This document shows positions 1-7,113 of a stretch of 8,796 bases of DNA, in pieces. Made by a program: the position numbers and the translations under genes. The DNA is taken from positions 1-8,796 of the forward strand of contig JAGLEA010000175.1 of assembly GCA_023145315.1 (NCBI GenBank), written 5' to 3'. The notes under the pieces were generated by a model. The model did no database searches. It was given only the letters and a program-made list of their open reading frames with translations, and was not told the DNA's origin. Positions within the stretch are counted from its first letter, which is position 1. The number at the start of each line of letters is the position of its first letter. The stretch comes from Psychrilyobacter sp. Its GTDB lineage: Bacteria > Fusobacteriota > Fusobacteriia > Fusobacteriales > Fusobacteriaceae.

Positions 1-345
1 TGGATTGCTGGTCCTAATAAAGATAAAATTGAGGTTGTTATTGCAAATAATGATGGAATGGCATTTGGTGCAATAGAAGCATTAAAAGCAGCAGGAAGAT
101 CAGATATTCCTGTATTTGGAATTGATGCATTACCAGAAGCTTTAGCGATGGTTGAAAGTGGAGCCTTAGAAGGAACAGTACTTAATGACGCTAAGAATCA
201 AGCACAAGCTACCTTTGATCTTTCTTATAACTTAGCTCAAGGAAAAGATCCTATAGAAGGAACTAACTGGAAAATAGATGAGAATAAAGCTGTAAGAGTA
301 CCGTATGTAGGTGTAGATAAAGAAAATCTTGCTGATTTTAAATAA
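1..345 (+). CDS. mglB: Galactose/glucose-binding protein MglB, C-terminal part (5' end outside window)
   Basis: The frame is open from base 1, so this is the last 114 residues of a longer protein and its signal peptide and first lobe lie upstream. It is the periplasmic (or lipid-anchored) sugar receptor of the Mgl ABC importer, delivering galactose or glucose to MglAC. The fragment follows E. coli MglB almost without gaps: IEVVIANND (residues 10-18), VFGIDALPEAL (38-48), GTVLNDAKNQAQATFDL (58-74) and GTNWKID, then VRVPYVGVDKENL near the end. Counting along that alignment from memory, E11 matches the calcium ligand Glu205, and N17, D42 and N62 match the sugar-contacting Asn211, Asp236 and Asn256. 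These residues argue for true galactose/glucose binding rather than a ribose or xylose paralogue. An in-frame Met at base 58 is internal and not a start. A hairpin follows the stop, before mglA. Confidence 0.95.
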   Translation, partial: WIAGPNKDKIEVVIANNDGMAFGAIEALKAAGRSDIPVFGIDALPEALAMVESGALEGTVLNDAKNQAQATFDLSYNLAQGKDPIEGTNWKIDENKAVRVPYVGVDKENLADFK

Positions 346-351
346 TATCTT

Positions 352-383
352 AAAGCTGGGTTTAATACTCAGCTTTATTTTTT
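352..383 (+). terminator. Intra-operon intrinsic terminator between mglB and mglA
   Basis: The inverted repeat AAAGCTGGGT (352-361) / ACTCAGCTTT (367-376) gives a 10-bp stem with one G-U pair and the 5-nt loop TTAAT. Six T's follow (378-383). It lies 7 nt after the mglB stop and just ahead of the mglA ribosome binding site. Because mglA has no obvious promoter of its own in the 54-nt gap, this is probably a leaky terminator that lowers mglAC expression relative to the binding protein, as is common in binding-protein operons. The structure is seen directly; partial read-through is inferred. Confidence 0.75.
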
Positions 384-399
384 AGAAGGAGGAAAGAAA

Positions 400-1899
400 G
401 TGGCGGAAAAATTTCTTTTAGAGATGAAAAATATCACAAAAGAATTTCCTGGTGTTAAAGCCTTAGATGAAGTAACACTAAGGGTGAAGGAATCAAGTGT
501 ACATGCACTTATGGGTGAAAATGGAGCAGGAAAGTCAACACTTATGAAGTGTCTTTTTGGGATATACAGGAAAGATCAAGGAGAAATTTTATTTCAAAAA
601 AAAGAGATAAACTTTAACTCTCCAAAGGAAGCATTAGATAGTGGAGTATCTATGGTTCATCAAGAGCTTAATCAAGTGTTACAAAGAAATGTTATGGATA
701 ACATATGGCTTGGAAGATATCCACAGAAAGGTTTCTTTATTGATGAAAAAAAAATGTATTTAGATACAAAGAAAATATTTGATGAACTTGATATAAATAT
801 AGATCCACGAGAAAAGGTTGGCAACTTATCGGTTTCGGAAATGCAAATGCTAGAGATTGCAAAAGCTGTCTCATATGATTCCAAAATTATTGTTATGGAT
901 GAGCCAACATCTTCTTTAACAGAAAAAGAAGTAAAACATCTATTTAAAATAATTAATAAATTACGAAACCGTGGGTGTGGAATAATATATATATCTCATA
1001 AAATGGAAGAAATTCTAGAAATTGCAAATGAAGTAACAGTTATGAGAGATGGGAAATGGATATCAACTAATCACTCTAAAGATTTGACAACTGATATAAT
1101 AATAAATATGATGGTTGGAAGAGACTTAAATGAGCGTTTTCCAACTAAAACCAATGAACCAAAAGAAGTCATATTAGAGATCAAAAATTTTACTGGGAAA
1201 AGACAACCTTCATTTAATAATATTAATTTTACCTTACGAAAGGGAGAAATTTTAGGAATTGCAGGGCTTGTAGGAGCTAAAAGAACAGAGACACTAGAAG
1301 CAATTTTTGGGATGAGAGAAGTAGAGACAGGAACTATTATTTTAGATGGAAAAGTTATTGTAAATAAAGATCCTCATCAAGCTATAAAAAATGGATTTGC
1401 ACTAGTTACTGAAGAAAGGAGGACAACAGGTATTTTTCCTGGGTTAGATATAAATTTTAATTCTGTTATCTCTAATATTGATTCCTATGCACCAAAAGGA
1501 AAATTTCTAAAAGAAAAAAGAATGAAATCTGATACTGGATGGGTTATTGATAGTATGAGAGTAAAAACTCCTACCCAGAGAACTCATATCGGCAGCTTAT
1601 CAGGTGGAAATCAGCAAAAAGTTATTATAGGTAGATGGTTACTAACAAACCCTGAAATATTAATGTTAGATGAGCCTACTAGAGGTATAGATGTAGGAGC
1701 TAAATTTGAAATTTATCAGCTAATGAATGAATTGGCAGTTAAAGATAAAGGTATTATCATTATTTCTTCAGAGATGCCTGAATTGATAGGTACTACTGAT
1801 AGAATTTTAGTAATGAGCAATGGACAAATTGCGGGTATAGTAAATACAAAAGATACAACACAAGAAGAAATAATGGCTCTATCAGCTAAATTTTTATAA
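400..1899 (+). CDS. mglA: Galactose/methyl galactoside import ATP-binding protein MglA
   Basis: A 499-residue tandem ATPase that energises galactose import with MglC on the cytoplasmic face. First nucleotide-binding domain: Walker A GENGAGKST (39-47), signature LSVSEMQM (143-150, the MglA-type variant of LSGGQ), Walker B IIVMDEP (163-169, catalytic E168) and switch His200. Second domain: the degenerate P-loop GLVGAKRTE (289-297) with AKR in place of GKS, canonical LSGGNQQK (400-407) and Walker B LMLDEP (421-426). The H-loop histidine is replaced in SSEMPE (456-461). One canonical and one degenerate ATPase half is normal for sugar ATPases of the MglA/RbsA/XylG group, and GLVGAKRT matches MglA rather than RbsA. 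Length fits the family (about 500). The start is GTG: AAGGAGG at 386-392 is 7 nt upstream, and the next ATG (base 424) lies too far from it. mglC follows 14 nt after the stop. Confidence 0.96.
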   Translation: MAEKFLLEMKNITKEFPGVKALDEVTLRVKESSVHALMGENGAGKSTLMKCLFGIYRKDQGEILFQKKEINFNSPKEALDSGVSMVHQELNQVLQRNVMDNIWLGRYPQKGFFIDEKKMYLDTKKIFDELDINIDPREKVGNLSVSEMQMLEIAKAVSYDSKIIVMDEPTSSLTEKEVKHLFKIINKLRNRGCGIIYISHKMEEILEIANEVTVMRDGKWISTNHSKDLTTDIIINMMVGRDLNERFPTKTNEPKEVILEIKNFTGKRQPSFNNINFTLRKGEILGIAGLVGAKRTETLEAIFGMREVETGTIILDGKVIVNKDPHQAIKNGFALVTEERRTTGIFPGLDINFNSVISNIDSYAPKGKFLKEKRMKSDTGWVIDSMRVKTPTQRTHIGSLSGGNQQKVIIGRWLLTNPEILMLDEPTRGIDVGAKFEIYQLMNELAVKDKGIIIISSEMPELIGTTDRILVMSNGQIAGIVNTKDTTQEEIMALSAKFL

Positions 1900-1913
1900 T
1901 ATTTGGAGGAAAT

Positions 1914-2915
1914 ATGGACAAGAAAAAAGTACAGGATTGGGGAACCGAAAATGCTATATATTTAGTATTGGTAGCTCTTCTAGTCTTTATAGTAATGAAG
2001 GAACCAACATTTTTATCAATTAGAAACTTTACAAATATATTAACGCAGTCATCTGTTAGGATAATTATAGCATTGGGAGTGGCAGGGCTTATAGTTACTC
2101 AAGGAACAGACCTTTCAGCAGGTAGGCAAGTTGGTATGGCAGCTTTAATGTCGGCAACACTCCTACAAGCAACTAGTGCTGCAACAAAGGTATTCCCTGG
2201 ATTGGGAGAAGTACCTATTTTAGCTGTAATACTATTTGTAGCTATTATAGGAGGAGTTATTGGTTTACTTAATGGTATTGTTATTGCAGTATTTCATGTA
2301 ACTCCATTTATAGCAACTCTTGGATCTATGATCATTGTATATGGTGCTAATTCACTTTATTTTGATTTTATTGGAGCTTCACCTGTTGCATCTTTTGATC
2401 CACGATTTTCTGAGTTTACTCAAGGTGTTTTTCGATTTGGAGAATATAGGTTTTCATACCTAATTATTTATGCAGCTATTGCAGTGATTATAACTTGGGT
2501 TTTATGGAATAAAACTAAATTTGGTAAAAATATATTTGCTATTGGTGGAAATCCAGAAGCTGCTGCTGTATCAGGGGTTAATGTAAGAAACAATTTACTT
2601 AGAGTGTATGTTCTTTCAGGAATTTTTTATGCTATTGGTGGATTTTTAGAAGCAGGAAGAATTGGTTCAGCAACAAATAATATTGGATTTATGTACGAAT
2701 TAGATGCCATTGCTGCTTGTGTAGTCGGTGGAGTATCATTTAGTGGAGGAGTAGGGAAAATTAGTGGTGTTGTAACAGGAGTTATTATATTTACTGTTAT
2801 AAACTATGGTCTTACTTATATTGGCGTTAGTCCTTATTGGCAATATATAATTAAAGGCTTGATTATAATTATAGCTGTTGGACTCGATACTAGAAAATAT
2901 CTTAAGAAAAAATAG
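1914..2915 (+). CDS. mglC: Galactose/methyl galactoside ABC transporter permease MglC
   Basis: A 333-residue integral membrane permease of the BPD_transp_2 (sugar-type) family that forms the channel of the Mgl importer with two copies of MglA. Hydrophobic segments are visible at about 14-28, 48-62, 74-84, 102-127, 132-150, 181-197, 230-247, 264-276, 284-300 and 311-324. Family landmarks include GTDLSAGRQVGMAALMSA (64-81), HVTPFIATLGSM (128-139) and the cytoplasmic AIGGNPEAAAVSGVNV (209-224), the expected ATPase-coupling loop. ELDAIAACVVGGVSFSGGVG (262-281) follows. Length equals that of E. coli MglC (about 336). GGAGGA (1905-1910) sits 3 nt before the ATG, a short but usable spacing, and the product is co-transcribed with mglA. 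A bidirectional terminator closes the unit. Confidence 0.96.
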   Translation: MDKKKVQDWGTENAIYLVLVALLVFIVMKEPTFLSIRNFTNILTQSSVRIIIALGVAGLIVTQGTDLSAGRQVGMAALMSATLLQATSAATKVFPGLGEVPILAVILFVAIIGGVIGLLNGIVIAVFHVTPFIATLGSMIIVYGANSLYFDFIGASPVASFDPRFSEFTQGVFRFGEYRFSYLIIYAAIAVIITWVLWNKTKFGKNIFAIGGNPEAAAVSGVNVRNNLLRVYVLSGIFYAIGGFLEAGRIGSATNNIGFMYELDAIAACVVGGVSFSGGVGKISGVVTGVIIFTVINYGLTYIGVSPYWQYIIKGLIIIIAVGLDTRKYLKKK

Positions 2916-2920
2916 AAATA

Positions 2921-2950
2921 AAAGAACTAGCCTAGTTTGGCTAGTTCTTT
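2921..2950. terminator. Bidirectional terminator between mglC and the Crp-family gene
   Basis: A perfect 12-bp stem AAAGAACTAGCC (2921-2932) / GGCTAGTTCTTT (2939-2950) with the 6-nt loop TAGTTT. On the + strand the 3' arm ends in TTCTTTT; on the - strand the reverse arm also ends in a T-rich run, followed by TATTTC. It starts 6 nt after the mglC stop, and its last base is part of the stop codon of the convergent regulator gene, so one compact element can end both transcripts. Confidence 0.85.
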
Positions 2951-3603
2951 TAAATTCCTTCCACATAACTTTCTATTTCATGACAATTTAGGGTTTTAAT
3001 AGATTTTTTATTTTTCTCTATAACTCCTAGATCAGAAAAAAATTTGATAACACGAGTTAGGTTTCTATAGCTAACATTTAATTCCGTAGCTAATTCATTT
3101 AAGGAGTTAAAGGTAATAAGATGATCATTATTTACTAGTTTGAGTGCTAAGATATTTTTTAGATTAAGCCCTTCTTTTAAGAGGATAGCTCTATTTGTTT
3201 TTAAAAGTTTTTCAGTTGCATTTTTTCCTAAAAATCTCCAAAAATCACTATTTTTACTCATATTATTTTTTAAAAATTTATATGATAGGGTTAAAATAAC
3301 AGTATCGCTATTTGCAATAACGTCAAACATCATAGGAATTTTACCAAAATATTCTACATCTCCAAAAATTTCAGAAGGAGAAAGTTTATTTATAAAAATA
3401 CTCTTTCCCGTAGATAAAAAAGAATAGATATCAACACCACCATTCAGAATAAAGTAAATACTACTAATATTGTCATTGGCGTTAACAATATTTTCACCTT
3501 TTGTATATTTTTTCATCTTAAATAAATGAATTTCATCCTCTCTAAATAAAGTACTTAAATTATATTTTTCTATAAATTCTTGAATAATCTCTTGTTTTGT
3601 CAT
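2950..3603 (-). CDS. Crp/Fnr-family transcriptional regulator, YeiL-like
   Basis: A 217-residue two-domain regulator. Residues about 20-115 form a cyclic-nucleotide-binding-type beta-roll (KGENIVNANDNISSIYFILNG at 35-55, EIFGDVEYF at 78-86). A dimerisation helix follows at about 118-150. The C-terminal winged helix has its recognition helix-turn-helix at about 166-190 (LNELATELNVSYRNLTRVIKFF). The cAMP-binding Arg-Ser/Thr pair of CRP is replaced (GKIPMMFDVIA, 87-97), so cAMP is probably not the effector. The protein lacks the N-terminal Cys cluster of FNR; its only cysteine is C207. From memory, the helix-turn-helix (VSYR, VIEKNKK) and GDVE cassette look most like E. coli YeiL, a regulator encoded near nucleoside genes. 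The gene is divergent from pdp-deoC, so control of nucleoside catabolism and of itself is the likely role (inference). AAGGAG lies 7 nt before the ATG. Confidence 0.85.
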   Translation of the reverse strand: MTKQEIIQEFIEKYNLSTLFREDEIHLFKMKKYTKGENIVNANDNISSIYFILNGGVDIYSFLSTGKSIFINKLSPSEIFGDVEYFGKIPMMFDVIANSDTVILTLSYKFLKNNMSKNSDFWRFLGKNATEKLLKTNRAILLKEGLNLKNILALKLVNNDHLITFNSLNELATELNVSYRNLTRVIKFFSDLGVIEKNKKSIKTLNCHEIESYVEGI

Positions 3604-3630
3604 AGTAATTCTCCTTTTGTGCCACCTGTC

Positions 3631-3651
3631 CTATAAATTCTTCTATAAATT
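3631..3651. repeat. Tandem CTATAAATT repeats upstream of the Crp-family gene
   Basis: CTATAAATT occurs at 3631-3639 and 3643-3651 (12-nt periodicity), with a third copy at 3570-3578 inside the 5' end of the regulator gene. The 12-mer CTATAAATTCTT is exact at 3570-3581 and 3631-3642. The copies surround the predicted transcription start of the regulator, where an autorepressor would bind. In such AT-rich DNA chance remains possible. Confidence 0.35.
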
Positions 3652-3679
3652 TTATATCATAAATAAAGAGGAAATTCAA
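3651..3679 (-). promoter_or_regulatory. Predicted sigma-70-type promoter of the Crp-family gene
   Basis: On the - strand, TTGAAT (3679-3674) and TATAAA (3656-3651) are separated by exactly 17 nt, predicting a start near 3644 and a 5' leader of about 40 nt. The -35 block occupies the same bases as the weak -35 of the opposite pdp promoter, so the two promoters are back to back and likely influence each other. The inverted repeat TTTAT-ATC-ATAAA (3651-3663) overlaps the -10. Confidence 0.55.
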
Positions 3680-3702
3680 TTTAAATTTAGAATAAATATA
3701 AT
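3675..3702 (+). promoter_or_regulatory. Predicted promoter of pdp-deoC
   Basis: TATAAT at 3697-3702 is a perfect -10, preceded 16 nt upstream by a poor -35, TTCAAT (3675-3680). A perfect -10 with a weak -35 fits a promoter that needs an activator, such as the divergent Crp-family protein (inference). The predicted start near 3708 leaves a leader of about 20 nt that contains the ribosome binding site GGAGGAG (3720-3726). Confidence 0.5.
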
Positions 3703-3728
3703 TAATAGAGAAAATACGAGGAGGAGTA

Positions 3729-5030
3729 ATGAGAGTAGTAGATATTATTCAGAAAAAAAGAGACAAGGAAATTTTAACTAACGAAGAGATAAGGTTTATA
3801 TTAGAGAATTACCAAAAAGGAGAAGTTCCTGAATATCAAGTAGCTTCATTTTTAATGGCTGTTTACTTTAACGGGATGACAACGGCGGAATTAAAAACAT
3901 TAACTGAAACTATGATTGAATCAGGAGACACTATAGATTTCCCTGGGATAGATAAATTTTTAATAGATAAGCATTCTACAGGTGGTGTAGGAGATAAAAC
4001 AACGATTGCTTTAGCACCAATATTTGGAGCTTTAGGAATGGGAACAGCAAAGTTATCTGGAAAGGGATTAGGACACACTGGTGGAACAATAGACAAATTT
4101 GAGTCAATAAAAGGTTTTAAATTTAGTAACTCAAAAGAGGAATTAATTAAAATAGTAAATGAAACGGGAACAGGACTTATGGGACAAGCTGATACAATAG
4201 TTCCACTAGATAAAAAACTATATGCCCTAAGAGATGTTACAGCAACTGTATCTAGTATCCCTCTAATCGCAAGTTCTATTATGAGTAAAAAATTAGCAGT
4301 TCATGCAGATGCAATAATATTAGATGTAAAGGTTGGATCAGGAGCATTTATGAAAAATTTAGATGAAGCACGAGATTTAGCTACTACAATGTTTAAATTA
4401 GGAAAAGCATTTGATAGAAATATAGTATGTATGTTAACAAATATGGATGAACCATTAGGAAATGCTGTGGGAAATTCATTAGAAATAGTGGAAGCTGTAG
4501 AAACTTTAAAAGGAAATGGTCCTGAAGATTTTACATATCTTGTAGAAGTTTTAGGAGCTCAAGCATTAATTTTAAAAGGTGATGTTAAAACTTTAGAAGA
4601 TGGGATAGAGAGAGTAAAAGAGGTAATAGAAAATGGTGAAGCACTACTTATGTTAAAAAGTTTCATAAAAGGTAGTGGTGGAAACCCAGAGATATGTGAT
4701 GACTATAGCTTATTAAAAATAGCCACTGAAACTTTTGAGTATAAAGCAAAAGAAAGTGGATTTGTAAAGCATATTGATGCTGAAAAAATAGGAAAAGCTG
4801 CAATGATGTTAGGAGCAGGCCGAGCTACAAAGGATGATATTATTGATCATTCTGTGGGATTAATTATGCACAAAAAAGTAGGAGATGAATTTAAAGTAGG
4901 AGATTCAATTTTGACTTTATACCATCAAAATAACATGAGAGATGAAATAATAGAGATTCTAGATAGCGCTTTTGTATTTTCAAGAAAAAAAGTTGAGAAA
5001 ATTTCTACGATATTAGATATAATAAGTTAG
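3729..5030 (+). CDS. pdp: Pyrimidine-nucleoside phosphorylase
   Basis: Catalyses phosphorolysis of uridine, thymidine and deoxyuridine to free base plus (deoxy)ribose-1-phosphate in the cytoplasm. At 433 residues it has the length of Bacillus Pdp. The N-terminal helical domain (1-65) is followed by the phosphate-binding KHSTGGVGDKTT (81-92) and the family signature region SGKGLGHTGGTIDKFE (110-125). Base-site residues fall at the known Geobacillus PyNP positions: Y165, R168 (LYALRDV), S183 and K187 (ASSIMSKK). The C-terminal domain contains GRATKDDIIDHSVG. K112 and F124 replace the Arg and Leu/Ile/Val expected by the usual signature; both are conservative. The start is supported by GGAGGAG at 3720-3726, 2 nt upstream. 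It could equally be labelled deoA-type thymidine phosphorylase; low-GC relatives are usually Pdp. deoC follows 36 nt downstream with no terminator between, so the two form an operon. Confidence 0.95.
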   Translation: MRVVDIIQKKRDKEILTNEEIRFILENYQKGEVPEYQVASFLMAVYFNGMTTAELKTLTETMIESGDTIDFPGIDKFLIDKHSTGGVGDKTTIALAPIFGALGMGTAKLSGKGLGHTGGTIDKFESIKGFKFSNSKEELIKIVNETGTGLMGQADTIVPLDKKLYALRDVTATVSSIPLIASSIMSKKLAVHADAIILDVKVGSGAFMKNLDEARDLATTMFKLGKAFDRNIVCMLTNMDEPLGNAVGNSLEIVEAVETLKGNGPEDFTYLVEVLGAQALILKGDVKTLEDGIERVKEVIENGEALLMLKSFIKGSGGNPEICDDYSLLKIATETFEYKAKESGFVKHIDAEKIGKAAMMLGAGRATKDDIIDHSVGLIMHKKVGDEFKVGDSILTLYHQNNMRDEIIEILDSAFVFSRKKVEKISTILDIIS

Positions 5031-5066
5031 AGAATAAAATAAGAAATATAAAATGGAGGCAACATT

Positions 5067-5732
5067 ATGAAGATTAACAAGTATATAGATCACACAGTAT
5101 TAAAATCAACAACACAAGAGTCAGATATTAAAAAATTATGTGCTGAGGCAAAGGAACATGAATTCTTTTCAGTATGTGTAAATGGATCGTATGTACCACT
5201 AGCAAAAAAAGAATTAGAGGGATCAAATGTTAAAATAGCAGCTGTAATAGGATTTCCTCTAGGATCTATGTCAAAAGATGCTAAAGTTTTTGAAACAAAA
5301 AAATGTATTGAAGATGGAGCAGATGAGATCGACATGGTATTAAATGTAGGATTCTTAAAAGATGGAAAATACGACGAAGTAGAGCAAGAAATTAGAGAAA
5401 TAAAAGAAGCTATGGGAACACACATATTAAAGGTAATCCATGAAAATTGCTACTTAACAGATGCAGAGAAAAGAAAAGCATGTGAACTATCAGTAGCAGC
5501 AGGAGCTGACTTTGTAAAAACTTCTACAGGATTTGGAACGGGTGGATCTACTTCAGAAGATGTAGCACTTATGAAGGAAGTTGTAGGAAATAAAGCACAA
5601 ATAAAGGCAGCAGGTGGAGTAAGAGATATTGAAACTGCTATGAAATATATCGAGATGGGAGTAACTAGATTAGGAACTTCATCAGGTGTTAGCTTAGTAA
5701 GTACTGGAAAAGCAAAGGAAGGGGAATACTAA
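5067..5732 (+). CDS. deoC: Deoxyribose-phosphate aldolase
   Basis: Class I (Schiff-base) aldolase splitting 2-deoxyribose-5-phosphate into glyceraldehyde-3-phosphate and acetaldehyde, the last step of deoxynucleoside breakdown begun by pdp. The 221-residue TIM barrel matches the short bacterial DeoC form. Visible landmarks: IDHTVLK (7-13), VCVNGSYV (36-43), VIGFPLGS (60-67), ADEIDMVLNVG (85-95, acid D89), LKVIHENCYL (121-130, K122), and DFVKTSTGFGTGG (148-160, Schiff-base K151). IKAAGGVRD (179-187, K180 of the catalytic relay) and RLGTSSGV (201-208) complete the barrel. It ends in a C-terminal Tyr, which takes part in catalysis in E. coli DeoC. HEN at 125-127 replaces the IET seen in many homologues, probably a lineage variant. 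GGAGG (5055-5059) lies 7 nt before the ATG. The phosphopentomutase (deoB) that links the two reactions is not in the window. Confidence 0.96.
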   Translation: MKINKYIDHTVLKSTTQESDIKKLCAEAKEHEFFSVCVNGSYVPLAKKELEGSNVKIAAVIGFPLGSMSKDAKVFETKKCIEDGADEIDMVLNVGFLKDGKYDEVEQEIREIKEAMGTHILKVIHENCYLTDAEKRKACELSVAAGADFVKTSTGFGTGGSTSEDVALMKEVVGNKAQIKAAGGVRDIETAMKYIEMGVTRLGTSSGVSLVSTGKAKEGEY

Positions 5733-5761
5733 AAAGTTAAAAACTATAAAATAGATATAAT

Positions 5762-5798
5762 AAAAGGTTAGAAGATCCTGAGATCTTCTAACCTTTTT
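5762..5798. terminator. Strong bidirectional terminator between deoC and the exporter genes
   Basis: A perfect 16-bp stem AAAAGGTTAGAAGATC (5762-5777) / GATCTTCTAACCTTTT (5782-5797) with the tetraloop CTGA, ending in TTTTT (5794-5798). The - strand copy likewise ends in TTTT followed by ATTAT. The 3' arm abuts the stop codon of the convergent exporter gene (5799-5797), so the same hairpin ends both transcripts. Confidence 0.9.
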
Positions 5799-6288
5799 AG
5801 TTTTCCTTTATTTTCTTTTTTGATTTTTTAAACAACTTTTTATTATATTCTCTAAAATATCTACTTTTTTCTTGTGTTTCATAGAGTCTATAAATAGATG
5901 AAACTATAACGATTCCAAAAGAAAGTGCTCCTAAAATAAAAATAGTTTCCAATCCTTTGGAAAAAGCTTTTGATGTATCCTTGAGAATAGTATAGTATAG
6001 AGTATAATAGATACTACTTCCTGGAACTAACGGTATTAATCCACTAATTAGGAGTGTAGTAACGGGGGTCTTTAAATATCTAGATAAGATCTCAGAAACA
6101 ATAGTTACAATAGCAGAAGCAATAAAAAAAGCTGGAATAACTGAGCTATAAAAAAGTAGTGATAAACTATAAGCTAGCCAACTAACGCCTCCTACAATCC
6201 CAGAAAATATTAATTTTTCTCCACGGACATTAAATGTAATAGCAAAACTAACTGTAGCAAGTGCTGCAAAAAAAACTTCTATAAACAT
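5797..6288 (-). CDS. Threonine/serine exporter small subunit, YjjB-like (ThrE C-terminal half)
   Basis: A 163-residue membrane protein of the YjjB/ThrE_2 family. Hydrophobic segments lie at about 3-20, 27-47, 50-67, 74-92 and 115-136, with the family motif GLIPLVPGSSIYY (83-95) and a very basic tail (138-163, ending KKSKKKIKEN). In Corynebacterium ThrE this half is fused to the YjjP-like half; here they are adjacent genes that presumably form one complex exporting threonine and serine. Start choice: a GTG at 6300 extends the frame by four residues, but it abuts the AGGAGGT ribosome binding site (6305-6299) and cannot be served by it. The ATG at 6288-6286 lies 10 nt downstream of that site and one base after the upstream stop codon, so I chose the ATG. 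Translation is probably coupled to the upstream gene. Substrate is inferred from the family only. Confidence 0.85.
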   Translation of the reverse strand: MFIEVFFAALATVSFAITFNVRGEKLIFSGIVGGVSWLAYSLSLLFYSSVIPAFFIASAIVTIVSEILSRYLKTPVTTLLISGLIPLVPGSSIYYTLYYTILKDTSKAFSKGLETIFILGALSFGIVIVSSIYRLYETQEKSRYFREYNKKLFKKSKKKIKEN

Positions 6289-6289
6289 A

Positions 6290-7036
6290 TTAAAAACCAC
6301 CTCCTAAAAGTACAATAGTAGCTCCAGTCCCTGCAGCTAAACAGATAGCAATCAAAATAGCTTCAGTACTTCTTGCCATTCCTGTCATATAATCACCCGC
6401 TATAATATCCCGAATTCCATTTGTAATAGCTAAACCTGGAACTAATGACATGAGAGAACCGATAATAGCAGCATCAAAGTTTTTTAAAAACCCATATTTT
6501 AAAAAGAAATGAGCAAGAAAAGCACTGAGTGCTCCACCAAGAGTATTTACAAAAATTCCATTAAGTTCATATTTACTGAATGAATATGATAGAAGATATA
6601 TTGCTACTCCTATAAGAAATGTAGCTGGATAATCTGGGATAGAAGATCCAAATAAAATTCCAAAAGAAGCGGCTATAATTCCGTGAGAAATTAAATTTAT
6701 AGAAAAAGAATATCTAGGGATTTTATCTATTTCTCTTAGAGCAACTAAAAGCTCACTAGGAGTATAATCTTTAATGTGTTTTAGAAGGTCGTTAACTTGG
6801 TGAACCTTTTCTAAGTCTACGGTTCTTTTCTTTATCCTCATAGTCATAGAGTTATTTTTATCCTCTGTATATGCATAGGTAAAAATTCCAGTAAGGGTAG
6901 CAAAACATTCAGAATGTGCTCCATAAACATAACAAATTTCAGTGATAGTATCCTCTGTTCTATATGTTTCACCACCATTTTCTAGAACCATTTTACCGGC
7001 AAAGATAGCTGTTTTAAGTATTTGATTTAGTTCCAT
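6290..7036 (-). CDS. Threonine/serine exporter large subunit, YjjP-like (ThrE N-terminal half)
   Basis: A 248-residue protein of the YjjP/ThrE family (DUF1212). The soluble N-terminal region (1-108) carries the typical AGKMVLENGGETYRTEDTI stretch (13-31) and a conserved hydrophobic/polar segment TLTGIFTYAY (47-56). About five membrane segments follow (112-131, 137-152, 160-180, 187-205, 223-243). The family hallmark SLMSLVPGLAITNGIRDIIAGDYMTG spans 194-219, and ARSTEAILIA follows at 221-230. With the next gene it reconstitutes a full ThrE exporter; stop and start are separated by one base. AGGAG (7047-7043) lies 6 nt before the ATG. The gene is first in its transcript, divergent from the small gene at 7204. 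Threonine/serine export is the known role of the corynebacterial fusion; substrate here is inferred. Confidence 0.88.
   Translation of the reverse strand: MELNQILKTAIFAGKMVLENGGETYRTEDTITEICYVYGAHSECFATLTGIFTYAYTEDKNNSMTMRIKKRTVDLEKVHQVNDLLKHIKDYTPSELLVALREIDKIPRYSFSINLISHGIIAASFGILFGSSIPDYPATFLIGVAIYLLSYSFSKYELNGIFVNTLGGALSAFLAHFFLKYGFLKNFDAAIIGSLMSLVPGLAITNGIRDIIAGDYMTGMARSTEAILIAICLAAGTGATIVLLGGGF
6299..6305 (-). promoter_or_regulatory. Ribosome binding site that decides the YjjB-like start
   Basis: AGGAGGT on the - strand is embedded in the Leu-Gly-Gly-Gly-Phe C-terminal codons of the preceding gene. It lies 10 nt from the ATG at 6288 but touches the alternative GTG at 6300, so it supports the shorter start. 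Confidence 0.7.
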
Positions 7037-7073
7037 ATTGTTCTCCTGTTTACCGAATATTAAATAAAATTAT

Positions 7074-7101
7074 TTTACACAATATTATCATATATTATAA
7101 T
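7074..7101 (+). promoter_or_regulatory. Predicted promoter of the 53-codon gene, in an AT-rich divergent promoter region
   Basis: TTTACA (7074-7079; one mismatch to TTGACA) and a perfect TATAAT (7096-7101) are spaced 16 nt, predicting a start near 7108 and an untranslated leader of about 96 nt before the 7204 ATG. The same AT-rich block reads TATAAT on the - strand (7099-7094) and may also serve the exporter genes, but I see no good -35 for that direction. Confidence 0.45.
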
Positions 7102-7113
7102 ATATATATAGCG

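Noticed and set aside
110..128. CRISPR array, tRNA, rRNA or mobile element anywhere in the window
   Set aside because: No regularly spaced repeats, cloverleaf-like sequences, transposase frames or terminal inverted repeats were seen on either strand; the coordinates given are nominal.
3140..3427. 95-codon + strand frame
   Set aside because: It is the antisense shadow of the Crp-family gene, whose protein motifs are clear on the other strand.
5090..5425. 111-codon - strand frame
   Set aside because: It is the antisense shadow of deoC, which has its full catalytic set on the + strand.
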